From DRVP01 sp964604045 (GTDB lineage: Archaea > Thermoproteota > Bathyarchaeia > Bathyarchaeales > Bathycorpusculaceae): a DNA stretch of 13,783 bases. This document shows, one piece after another, positions 7,332 to 13,498 of the stretch. The notes below the pieces were generated by a model. That model had not been told where the DNA came from, did not search any database, and saw nothing but the letters and a program-made list of their open reading frames with translations. The stretch is taken from assembly GCA_964604045.1 (NCBI GenBank), contig CAZRXM010000026.1:1-13783 (forward strand), written 5' to 3'. Numbering within the stretch: position 1 is the stretch's first letter; the number at the start of each line of letters is the position of its first letter. A program made the position numbers and the translations under genes.

Positions 7332-8321
7332 TTAGCTTTCATCAACGCGCCCGAAAATGTAGAGGTTTCCAACACTATTCCAAATGAAGGCTTTTGGCAT
7401 AACCCTTGCAATAGCGAAGGCCGCCCGCCAACCAGTACAATGCATGGGCACAACGATTTCCGGGTTAAACTGTTTCAGCATTTCCACGGTTCTGTCTATA
7501 CGCCCTTCGCACTCTTCACCGGACAAGTGGAAGCCACCGATTATAGCGTGGACTTTTGATGTTCCAGTAACTTGTTTCGCATAGAGGACCGTGTTGATTA
7601 TTCCAGCGTGGGCGCATCCAGAAACAACTACAAGTCCTTTGTCCTTAACGTTTACAACCAATGCCCTGTCGTCCCAAATCCATGGGTCAGGCTGCCAGAT
7701 CCCGTCTGATAAAACGCGGTGTTGGAGGTATCCTCCTTCAAAGTCTGTACTGCGGGGAATTTCACCAGTAACCAGCACTGTGTCGCCAGCTAAAAGGTCG
7801 GGTCCCTTGGTTTCCACGAAAACCGCGGGCTTTATCTCGTGTTCTGATGGAAAGTTGGGATACCTTCTTACGCTACCGTCTTTGCCGGCTACGCCGCGGG
7901 TTTTGAACATGTCTCTGTGCACTATTATGGGCAGTTCTTTTTTGCCAATGGCTTGAATAAAGCTTACTAACCCGCCGAAGTGGTCGTAATGACCGTGGGA
8001 CAAAACTATGGCTTTAACCTCTTTGAGGTTTATCCCCATGCCCCTAGCGTTTAAAACCGCTCCCCTTCGGCTTACACCAGTGTCGAAAAGGATGGTATGT
8101 GTTTCACCGTCACAGAAAACCCTTAAAAGTATGGATAAGCCGTGCTCAGCTATCGGGAGACAGAACCGCCTCCTAGCCCACTTTTCGCCCATACGTTCTA
8201 CAACCCAAACCCTCACGTTTTTGGCCTCTTTCCTCTGGATAGAAGATGTGAAGTCTACGCAGTTGTCCATAAGGCAAATTATTTCCAGACGATCAACACT
8301 CTTAAGCCTAACAGTTTCCAT
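7332..8321 (-). CDS. Metallo-beta-lactamase-fold protein, methanopterin-pathway type (COG1237-like)
   Basis: This 329-residue metallo-beta-lactamase-fold protein resembles MJ0301 and relatives, annotated as 7,8-dihydropterin-6-methyl-4-(beta-D-ribofuranosyl)aminobenzene-5'-phosphate synthase of tetrahydromethanopterin biosynthesis. The metal motif is SHGHYDHFGG with His109, His111, Asp113 and His114. Further ligands are likely His238 in SGCAHAGI, and His265 (GGFHL) and His294 (PMHCTGW) are characteristic of this subfamily. ILFDTG at 77-82 is the conserved early strand. The ATG at 8319-8321 follows GGGGAT and lies 11 nt past the stop of cofE, so the two are one operon. Their pairing supports a C1-cofactor role. 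Other COG1237 members are not biochemically defined, so the exact reaction is inferred. Confidence 0.8.
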   Translation of the reverse strand: METVRLKSVDRLEIICLMDNCVDFTSSIQRKEAKNVRVWVVERMGEKWARRRFCLPIAEHGLSILLRVFCDGETHTILFDTGVSRRGAVLNARGMGINLKEVKAIVLSHGHYDHFGGLVSFIQAIGKKELPIIVHRDMFKTRGVAGKDGSVRRYPNFPSEHEIKPAVFVETKGPDLLAGDTVLVTGEIPRSTDFEGGYLQHRVLSDGIWQPDPWIWDDRALVVNVKDKGLVVVSGCAHAGIINTVLYAKQVTGTSKVHAIIGGFHLSGEECEGRIDRTVEMLKQFNPEIVVPMHCTGWRAAFAIARVMPKAFIWNSVGNLYIFGRVDES

Positions 8322-8332
8322 AAACGGATCCC

Positions 8333-9091
8333 CTAAACAAAAAGGTCCTCCTCTACGGGTCTAACAAGCTCTGTTGCCCTGGCATCTTCAGACTTCACAA
8401 ACTTGTATCCACGAATTATGGCTGCCGGAATCCCTTCGTCCGCTTGCCCCATGACTAGTTCAGCAGCCGAAGCCAATTCATCCGCGACGGCGGTCCGCTT
8501 AACACGTAAAATATAGCCGAACAGGTCTTTCTCGCCCCTCCGGTCTCTTATTGGCTTCATTCCAGAAATGCCTATGGCAACATTTACTTCGCCCTCCCTA
8601 AAAGGGCGCCCATGAGTGTCACATATTATAACGGCGACATCGCAACCAGTTAAACGCTTAATCTCAAGCTTGATTTTCTCAGCCGAAGCATCTGGGTCTT
8701 CAGGCAGAAGTGCTACGCATCTTTCACCGGGCACATTAGACTTATCCACTCCGGAATTGGCACATACGAAACCGTGCCGGGTTTCGGTAATAATTTTTCC
8801 CTTGGCCATCCGCCGTATACTTTTGGCTTCCCTAAGCACAACTTCAACCAAAGCCGGATCCTTGCCGTAGAGTTCGGCGATGTTCCTCGCGAAAGCTGAA
8901 GGTGTAACCTCGTCCAAGTTTACAACGCGTCCTTCAGCCCTTGAAACAACTACATGGGTGACCACTATTATATCGCCGTCTTGTATGGGTGTGCCCTGCC
9001 TCTCCGCCGCCTTACATATGAATTCAGCAATGTTGTCTCCGGCTTCAACTATGGGTATGCCTTTAACCCCAATTATTTGAACAACTTCCAT
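8333..9091 (-). CDS. cofE: F420-0:gamma-glutamyl ligase
   Basis: CofE adds L-glutamates to F420-0 using GTP, making F420-1/F420-2, the deazaflavin hydride carrier of methanogens and related archaea. The 252 residues align by eye with Archaeoglobus CofE along the whole length: VEAGDNIAEFI (15-25), DGDIIVVTHVVVSRAEGRVV (38-57; Arg where many homologues have Lys in SKAEGR), CANSGVDKSNV (about 109-119), VAVIICDTHGRPFREG and AIGISGMKPIRDRRGEKDLFG, and the C-terminal VMGQADEGIPAAIIRG. The length is normal for the archaeal ligase without the extra C-terminal FMN domain seen in actinobacterial FbiB. It starts at ATG 9089-9091, next to an AACGGT motif, and precedes the metallo-beta-lactamase gene by 11 nt. 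It is divergent from the MTHFR-like gene, so a shared regulatory region is plausible. Confidence 0.93.
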   Translation of the reverse strand: MEVVQIIGVKGIPIVEAGDNIAEFICKAAERQGTPIQDGDIIVVTHVVVSRAEGRVVNLDEVTPSAFARNIAELYGKDPALVEVVLREAKSIRRMAKGKIITETRHGFVCANSGVDKSNVPGERCVALLPEDPDASAEKIKLEIKRLTGCDVAVIICDTHGRPFREGEVNVAIGISGMKPIRDRRGEKDLFGYILRVKRTAVADELASAAELVMGQADEGIPAAIIRGYKFVKSEDARATELVRPVEEDLFV

Positions 9092-9184
9092 AACGGTCCA
9101 CAGAGGCTTTTATGACGCTTTAGCTTCTAACGGTTTCGCTAAACCGTTTTCAGATTCCAGCGAAAGTTTTTAATCCTAAACGGT
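9092..9184. promoter_or_regulatory. Divergent cofE / MTHFR-like control region with AACGGT repeats
   Basis: The 120-nt divergent gap carries a perfect 8-bp inverted repeat, AACGGTTT-CGCT-AAACCGTT, at 9129-9148. Direct copies of AACGGT lie at 9092-9097, touching the cofE start codon, and at 9179-9184, between the TATA-like TTTTTAAT of the MTHFR-like gene and its predicted transcript start. Four copies of the hexamer in either orientation within 93 nt suggest an operator for one regulator acting on both genes. The regulator is not visible in this window. Confidence 0.45.
9167..9174 (+). promoter_or_regulatory. TATA-like element before the MTHFR-like gene
   Basis: TTTTTAAT lies about 40 nt ahead of the start codon at 9212. 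At usual archaeal spacing this predicts a transcript start near 9195 and a short leader carrying GAGATGAT (9199-9206), one mismatch from the GAGGTGAT anti-16S sequence. Confidence 0.35.
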
Positions 9185-9211
9185 CGCCTTTCTATGTCGA
9201 GATGATGCTCA

Positions 9212-9937
9212 ATGAAAGTGCTACACGAGTTTGTTCCAACCCGTAAGTTTTTGAAGCTGGCTGAAGAAGTCAAAGACCTTGTTGATGGATGGAACATAAC
9301 GGACAGCGCCGCCGGGATGCCTGCACCGAGCGGAACAGCCGTGGGATGTGTACTCAAAGTCAAATACCCGGACAAAATAGTTATCCCAATATTTATATTA
9401 CATTATAAAGGACCAGTGGAGGTTGGAGGTTTAGCCCTAGCCGCAGACGCCGTGGGCCTCGACGGGCTTGTCCTAACAATGGGGGACATACCAAAGTACG
9501 GTGAACCAATAAAGATGTTTAAATCTTCAGAGGAGGCCAGAGACTTTCTACGCAACACAATACGCTTGAAAAACGTCAAACTTGGATGCTTGTTGACAGC
9601 CCGCAAAACCATCGAGGAAACCCTAGCCCGCGTGAAAGAGCCTTGGGACTTCGTCTTCTTCATGAGACTCGAAAACAAAACTTTCCCCATGCTGGAGCAA
9701 GTGGCAAAAGAATGCAAACGCCTAAACAAGCCTATATACACATACTTCCTCATTGGAACACCAAAAAACGCTGAAATGGTGAAAATGATAGGCTGGCCAA
9801 CCACCACAACTATAGAACACGTCGAAGAAGTCGCCAGCAAACTTGACGGACTCGTAGATGGAGTAATAGCCACATGCGCCGGAGACTACGAGGGCGACAA
9901 GGAACTCCTCGCAAAACTACAAAAATTCAGAAGCTAA
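9212..9937 (+). CDS. Methylenetetrahydrofolate reductase-family (MetF-like) TIM-barrel protein
   Basis: This 241-residue protein looks like a compact member of the MetF/MTHFR family, which reduces methylene- to methyl-tetrahydropterin with a flavin. The visible family traits are an early acidic strand (GWNITDSAAGMPAPSG, about 27-42), a strand with FILHYKGP and ALAADAVGLDGLVLTMGD (about 61-92), equivalent to the MetF region preceding GD-P, and a late barrel strand with PIYTYFLIGTP (about 174-184). It is about 50 residues shorter than E. coli MetF (296). It is not a luciferase-fold F420-dependent Mer. Start ATG 9212 follows GAGATGAT. It is divergent from cofE and near CODH/ACS, suggesting the methyl branch of the Wood-Ljungdahl pathway, but its carrier (H4F or H4MPT) and electron donor are unknown. 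Confidence 0.7.
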   Translation: MKVLHEFVPTRKFLKLAEEVKDLVDGWNITDSAAGMPAPSGTAVGCVLKVKYPDKIVIPIFILHYKGPVEVGGLALAADAVGLDGLVLTMGDIPKYGEPIKMFKSSEEARDFLRNTIRLKNVKLGCLLTARKTIEETLARVKEPWDFVFFMRLENKTFPMLEQVAKECKRLNKPIYTYFLIGTPKNAEMVKMIGWPTTTTIEHVEEVASKLDGLVDGVIATCAGDYEGDKELLAKLQKFRS

Positions 9938-9949
9938 CAATCCCACAAA

Positions 9950-9982
9950 TCCCTTCTCATTTTCATTTAGCGCTAAAACGCT
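9950..9982. terminator. Possible convergent terminator with palindrome
   Basis: The 70-nt gap between the convergent MTHFR-like and eL38 genes holds a T-rich stretch (CCTTCTCATTTTCATTT) and a perfect 12-nt palindrome TTTAGCGCTAAA at 9966-9977. An alternative small stem is AGCG-CTAAAA-CGCT (9969-9982). T-runs are the main archaeal termination signal, so this may end the plus-strand transcript. The evidence is weak. Confidence 0.3.
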
Positions 9983-10007
9983 GAAAATCGACTAAATAGG
10001 CTTGTGG

Positions 10008-10202
10008 CTATATTTCACGAATTTCGCAACGGAGTCTCTTGATAACTTCTTCAGCCTTCGCAGGGTCAACCTTCAACGTGTAGAGCATTCTTGATGTGCG
10101 GAGTTTCAGTTTTACAACATCTTTTAACCGTTTAACCGCGCAGTATTCCGCCCTCTCGCTGATTTCCACGAACTTGTCGATGTCGAAGATTTCCGTCGGC
10201 AT
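10008..10202 (-). CDS. rpl38e: Large-subunit ribosomal protein eL38
   Basis: This 64-residue basic protein is ribosomal protein eL38 (L38e) of the large subunit, found in eukaryotes and a subset of archaea. The N-terminus MPTEIFDIDKFVEIS and the central VKLKLRTSRMLYTLKVDP block (about 30-47) match the eukaryotic pattern VKFKVRCSRYLYTL with the spacing expected, and the protein ends with the usual short acidic/basic tail. ATG 10200-10202 is preceded by GGAG at about 10 nt. It follows the PfkB-kinase gene by 51 nt in the same direction and is convergent with the MTHFR-like gene. It is one of the better taxonomic markers here, pointing to the TACK/Asgard side of the archaea. Confidence 0.88.
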   Translation of the reverse strand: MPTEIFDIDKFVEISERAEYCAVKRLKDVVKLKLRTSRMLYTLKVDPAKAEEVIKRLRCEIREI

Positions 10203-10253
10203 TCCGAAGCGACTCCAGCCTTTTGCTGCTTCTCATTTTAAGAACCTAACTTT

Positions 10254-11363
10254 TTATCTGTTTTGGTTTTTCCACAAGCCCTTAAGTTTATCGCAGAATT
10301 TTATGAGCTGTTCTCGGGTGGGGTGCGCTGCCTTAAGATTTGAAATGTAATAGGCGGCTGTGGCGTTTGCTAACGTTAACCTAACAGCGGCTGGAAGCCC
10401 GTAAGCGTCGCCAATTATGTTTCCAGCGTTCCAAGCATCACCCGCCCCGGTGGCTCTCAAAACTGGCACATTGAAGGCTGGAACAATAATCTCGTTTCCC
10501 TTTGTGAAAGTTGCGGAGAAACTTGTGGTATGCAAGTCTATTCTCGTATTTAGGCGCTTAGCCAGCGTTTTGGCTGATTCCAAAGCCAACTCTTCAATGC
10601 TAAGCTTTCGCTTGAGGCTTTTCATCTCCGGGTTCAAAAGAGAGGCATAAAAGACTGCTTCGTTCTCGTTTAGGCTTAAAATGTCAACGAGGTTTGCTTG
10701 CAAAACTTTCCTCAACAAATCTGGCGCTTCCCTTTTGTTTGGGGTTGGGTCGGCTGAATCGAAATAGGTTTTACCCCTTCCCTTTGTCTTAACATACTGG
10801 AAAACTGTTTGGGCGAGGGCTGTCCCAAACCTTCTTGTTCCAGCCCAATTGAAAACACATACATAATCAGCCTTCTGGATAACTTCAAAGTCTTCACCGC
10901 CGAGGTTTTGGGGTCCGAAATCAGCCAAAGAGCCAACGTCTCTCAGCATGACGTTTGCTTTTCCGTTGGTTGTTTGGAATTCTAGGGCCGTTGTTATGGA
11001 AGGCTTTTCAACCGTTTTGACATGAGATAGGCTGATTCTTGGCGATTTAAGATAAAACTTTAAGAGCTGAAAACCAAGCTTGTCTGTGCATATTATCGGC
11101 GTGACTTTTATGCCTAAGCTGGCTAGGGCTGAAGCAGTGTTTACAGCGTTTCCACCCCTAAAATCTTTTTGGATAATTCCATCTATGCTTCCACCCTTCC
11201 GCCCTAAAACATCCGCTACAGCGTCCACAAAAGTCTCCAAATTAAAATTTAGACTCACAAATCTGTCTAGGAAAAAGTCTGGCATAACAACAACATGGAT
11301 TTCTTTTTCAGCCCTCAGCCTTTTCAGAAAACCTTTAACCTCTTCTAGGCATCCATCTAGCAC
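10254..11363 (-). CDS. PfkB (ribokinase)-family kinase, substrate unknown
   Basis: This 369-residue protein belongs to the ribokinase/PfkB superfamily, ATP-dependent kinases of sugars, nucleosides or cofactor intermediates. PfkB signature 1 is seen at RGGNAVNTASALASLG (69-84). Signature 2 is RATGAGDAWNAG (303-314), with the anion-hole GAGD and catalytic Asp309; the usual DT before GAGD reads AT here. LNENEA (231-236) corresponds to the N-x-x-E metal/phosphate motif. The protein is longer than the typical 300-310 residues, with an extra N-terminal segment of about 20 residues containing VVVMPDFFLDRFV (24-36). The start is GTG (11361-11363) with a weak ribosome binding site. It lies upstream of eL38. 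Nothing nearby fixes the substrate. Confidence 0.85.
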   Translation of the reverse strand: MLDGCLEEVKGFLKRLRAEKEIHVVVMPDFFLDRFVSLNFNLETFVDAVADVLGRKGGSIDGIIQKDFRGGNAVNTASALASLGIKVTPIICTDKLGFQLLKFYLKSPRISLSHVKTVEKPSITTALEFQTTNGKANVMLRDVGSLADFGPQNLGGEDFEVIQKADYVCVFNWAGTRRFGTALAQTVFQYVKTKGRGKTYFDSADPTPNKREAPDLLRKVLQANLVDILSLNENEAVFYASLLNPEMKSLKRKLSIEELALESAKTLAKRLNTRIDLHTTSFSATFTKGNEIIVPAFNVPVLRATGAGDAWNAGNIIGDAYGLPAAVRLTLANATAAYYISNLKAAHPTREQLIKFCDKLKGLWKNQNR

Positions 11364-11424
11364 TCTTACAGCCTTCCACTAAGACAGCTTAAGAGGTTTG
11401 GCGAAAATAACATTTTCCCAGCTT

Positions 11425-12231
11425 TTAGCCCAAGAGGAAGCGGATCATGTTCCAAACCAAGTCGCCGTAAACAAGCGCAATTACAAGTCCGGCTGTTATG
11501 AACATCAGCATGGGCAAACCGGGAGTCGCCCAAACTTTTTCCGGAATCTCACCTTTTTTGACGGCTTCCTCCAACCTTTCAACTATGGCGTTTCTGCCCT
11601 CGTCTTTCGGAAAAACCACAAGTTTCCTCTTTATTCCGTTTTGGTTTTTTTCCACATCCTCTAAAGGGTAAAGATACCATTTCGCTTTAACCTTTTCAAT
11701 TGGAACCTTATAGCCCGTTAAAAGCACTAGAATTTTCTTACCTATGGATTCGGTTTTCTGTTCACCTTCAAAAAAGGGTTTGCCAATCTTCCACCGCCAC
11801 ACGAAGTTGTAGACTAGAACGTAGACCGCAGTTAAAGCGGCTAGGACCACGGCGTTGCTAAAAACAGTCAACGGAAAAAACATCCGCATGAAAAAGGAAA
11901 TTTCACTGGAAAACGGCGAAAAAAGTTCTTGCGGGTAGAAGGGTAAAGCTAAAGCCAAACACATCAAAGCTTTAGCATCTGCGCCGCCAAAACCTCCAGC
12001 ATAAAATAGAATTATGGCAAAGGCTGCGGTCAAGCCGAAACACAAGCCGAAGTATGGTAAGGCTGAAAAATCGAATAAGAAAAGTTCAGCGAAGGTCAGG
12101 GCGAACGCTGGGGGAGCAAAAACAACCCAAACATTATTGCTAACTTCGCGAGTTTTATAGTCACTCCATGAAGCATAAATAAGGAATAAAAGGGCCACGC
12201 ATACTTTTGACGCTTCAATGAGCACTCGCAT
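11425..12231 (-). CDS. Archaeal prepilin/preflagellin peptidase (A24 family)
   Basis: This 268-residue membrane aspartyl protease removes class III signal peptides from archaeal type IV pilins and archaellins (EppA/FlaK/PibD type). The two catalytic aspartates are expected to be Asp24 in SDYKTREVSN and Asp85 in GGFGGADAKAL (the GxGD-type motif reads GGAD). Hydrophobic segments lie at about 9-21, 36-52, 60-79, 88-98 and 115-145, followed by a charged cytoplasmic stretch (about 150-235) and a last membrane helix at about 240-262. The C-terminal part with VWATPGLPMLMFITAGLVIA resembles the archaeal A24 C-terminal domain. ATG 12229-12231 follows GAGGGG. Three pilin-like genes close by (12361-12798 and the two plus-strand genes) are likely substrates. 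Confidence 0.88.
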   Translation of the reverse strand: MRVLIEASKVCVALLFLIYASWSDYKTREVSNNVWVVFAPPAFALTFAELFLFDFSALPYFGLCFGLTAAFAIILFYAGGFGGADAKALMCLALALPFYPQELFSPFSSEISFFMRMFFPLTVFSNAVVLAALTAVYVLVYNFVWRWKIGKPFFEGEQKTESIGKKILVLLTGYKVPIEKVKAKWYLYPLEDVEKNQNGIKRKLVVFPKDEGRNAIVERLEEAVKKGEIPEKVWATPGLPMLMFITAGLVIALVYGDLVWNMIRFLLG

Positions 12232-12270
12232 CTGAGCCCCTCAATACACAATATAGATGTAACCCAGTTT

Positions 12271-12280
12271 GCTTTTAAAT
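12271..12280 (-). promoter_or_regulatory. TATA-like element before the prepilin peptidase
   Basis: ATTTAAAAGC read on the minus strand is centred about 44 nt upstream of the peptidase ATG, predicting a leader of about 20 nt that carries the GAGGGG ribosome binding site. It suggests the peptidase is transcribed separately from the pilin gene upstream of it. Confidence 0.4.
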
Positions 12281-12333
12281 ACTAATTCAAAATTCGGTAT
12301 CTGTAAGCCAGTGTAATCAAAAAATGGTGTCTT

Positions 12334-12357
12334 GATGTTTAGTTGGGGAATTGAAAC
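12334..12357 (+). repeat. Solitary CRISPR-repeat-like 24-mer
   Basis: A 24-nt sequence starting GATGTTTAG and ending GGAATTGAAAC has the length and 3' end typical of archaeal CRISPR repeats (Sulfolobus-type repeats begin GAT and end GAATTGAAA with G or C). It lies directly behind the stop of the pilin gene. No second copy or spacer ladder is present, so it is at most an orphan repeat and may be coincidental. Confidence 0.2.
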
Positions 12358-12360
12358 TAC

Positions 12361-12798
12361 TTATGCTTTTTTGCTGAATTCCAGGGGCGCTCCAGCCTTT
12401 GGGACAATTCTGAAGTAATAGGTAGTTCCACTGGTCCAGTTGTAATTCAATGTAATCCTCACCACTTCACCTGCAGATATTGGTTTTGGAAGGTCAGATG
12501 TTATTGCCTCTTGAAGATCTGATTGTGAGGCGCCTATGTAGACCTTAAGGATTTCTGTGTCTGATGTTCCAGAATTTCCTATGTCGATATCTATTTTCTT
12601 GATCTTGGTTTTGTTGTCTTCGTAAAACCTTACGTTTGCTTCGTAAAGCATTACGCCTGCTTGGTGGCCGGCGCTGCTCATGTAGGTCATTATCCATGCG
12701 TATGTTACGACTATAGCTGCTACGGCTATTACTATGAGGAGAAGGGTTGCAAGGATTGGAGATATGGCTTTTTTAGATTTTAATTTTCTTGCAGGCAT
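12361..12798 (-). CDS. Archaeal type IV pilin
   Basis: This is a secreted pilin, 145 residues from the preferred ATG at 12796-12798, which has GGTGA at good spacing; a GTG four codons upstream (12808-12810) overlaps that ribosome binding site and is less likely. The N-terminus MPARKLKSKKAISPILATLL is a classic archaeal pilin (Pilin_N/DUF1628 type) class III signal: basic residues, cleavage expected after Ala11, then the hydrophobic helix ISPILATLLLIVIAVAAIVV (12-31). The remainder is a beta-rich domain with KIDIDIGNSGTSDTEILKVY, ending EFSKKA. The A24 peptidase gene lies downstream on the same strand, 129 nt away. A TATA-like TTAAATATA is at 12835-12843. Function (adhesion, motility or other) is not determined. 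Confidence 0.85.
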   Translation of the reverse strand: MPARKLKSKKAISPILATLLLIVIAVAAIVVTYAWIMTYMSSAGHQAGVMLYEANVRFYEDNKTKIKKIDIDIGNSGTSDTEILKVYIGASQSDLQEAITSDLPKPISAGEVVRITLNYNWTSGTTYYFRIVPKAGAPLEFSKKA

Positions 12799-12834
12799 GC
12801 TTGTTTTCACCTTTTGTAGTAAATCTTATGATTG

Positions 12835-12843
12835 TATATTTAA
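12835..12843 (-). promoter_or_regulatory. TATA-like element before the minus-strand pilin
   Basis: TTAAATATA on the minus strand is about 40 nt ahead of the preferred pilin ATG at 12798, predicting a transcript start near 12814 and a short leader with GGTGA. Confidence 0.4.
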
Positions 12844-12946
12844 CATGTATGAAATATCAATCCATATTCAATATAAAATTTAGGACTGTACAAAATGGCG
12901 CGCAGCAAATTGTAGTGATTAGTAAGATTTAATAGATAGTTATTCT

Positions 12947-12955
12947 CTATATTAA
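12947..12955 (+). promoter_or_regulatory. TATA-like element before the plus-strand pilin pair
   Basis: CTATATTAA lies about 35 nt ahead of the ATG at 12986 in a 187-nt AT-rich divergent gap. At standard spacing the leader is only about 10 nt, consistent with the lack of a Shine-Dalgarno sequence before this ATG. Confidence 0.35.
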
Positions 12956-12985
12956 CTTAGAATCTAAAATGCTGAGTGTTCCGAC

Positions 12986-13498
12986 ATGCAGTTAAAAAAG
13001 AAACTGGGCATCGTTTGGAAGAAAAGAAGTGCTGTAAGCGTTGCTATTTCAAATGTTATTTTAGCCAGCGCCGTTATCACTGTTAGCTTTGTGGTTCTCT
13101 TCTGGGCTCAGTCTAAATCTTCAGCATACAATCAGCAATTCAGCGAAGCCATGGACTCAGACATAGCTAAACTAAAGGAACGTTTAGCGTTTGAATACGT
13201 CTACTATGATAAGGATAAAAGTAACTTAACGGTCTATTTACTAAACTGTGGAACCATTGATAATATAACTATAAAAACTGTTTATGTTTATTTTAGCAAT
13301 AATGGAACACCTGTTAAAGTGTTTTCAAGCCCAATTTTAACTCATTTCAACGGTGCTCAAATTGAGGATCAAGATTTAGATAGGGGTGAAGAAGGATGTT
13401 TCACTCTTACCTCGCTTTCCCTCATGACTGGTGTAAGTTATTCGGTTAGAGTTATAACAGGTAGGGGGTCAACCTTTGATTACACATTCATTGCATAG
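12986..13498 (+). CDS. Type IV pilin-like secreted protein
   Basis: This 170-residue protein has an archaeal class III signal peptide: basic MQLKKKLGIVWKKRSA, expected cleavage after Ala16, then the hydrophobic helix VSVAISNVILASAVITVSFV (17-36) ending in LFWAQSKSSAYNQQF. An amphipathic segment follows (DIAKLKERLAFEYVYYDKD, about 59-77), then an apparent beta-rich extracellular domain with LTVYLLNCGTIDNITIKTVYVYF. It is the first of a tandem pair: the next gene overlaps it and has the same layout. It is divergent from the minus-strand pilin and close to the A24 peptidase, likely its processing enzyme. ATG 12984-region context lacks a clear ribosome binding site. Whether it is a major pilin, a minor pilin or a substrate-binding surface protein is unknown. 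Confidence 0.75.
   Translation: MQLKKKLGIVWKKRSAVSVAISNVILASAVITVSFVVLFWAQSKSSAYNQQFSEAMDSDIAKLKERLAFEYVYYDKDKSNLTVYLLNCGTIDNITIKTVYVYFSNNGTPVKVFSSPILTHFNGAQIEDQDLDRGEEGCFTLTSLSLMTGVSYSVRVITGRGSTFDYTFIA

Noticed and set aside
7268..7453. 61-codon minus-strand frame overlapping the 3' end of the metallo-beta-lactamase gene and the gap before the DHS-like gene
   Set aside because: Most of it is the metallo-beta-lactamase sequence in another frame; the unique tail of about 20 codons has no family resemblance.
9403..9873. Minus-strand open frame of 156 codons opposite the MTHFR-like gene
   Set aside because: It is the antisense of a conserved enzyme, rich in Ser and Pro without recognisable motifs.
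12798..12810. GTG start for the minus-strand pilin four codons upstream
   Set aside because: The GTG is part of the GGTGA ribosome binding site that serves the ATG at 12798.
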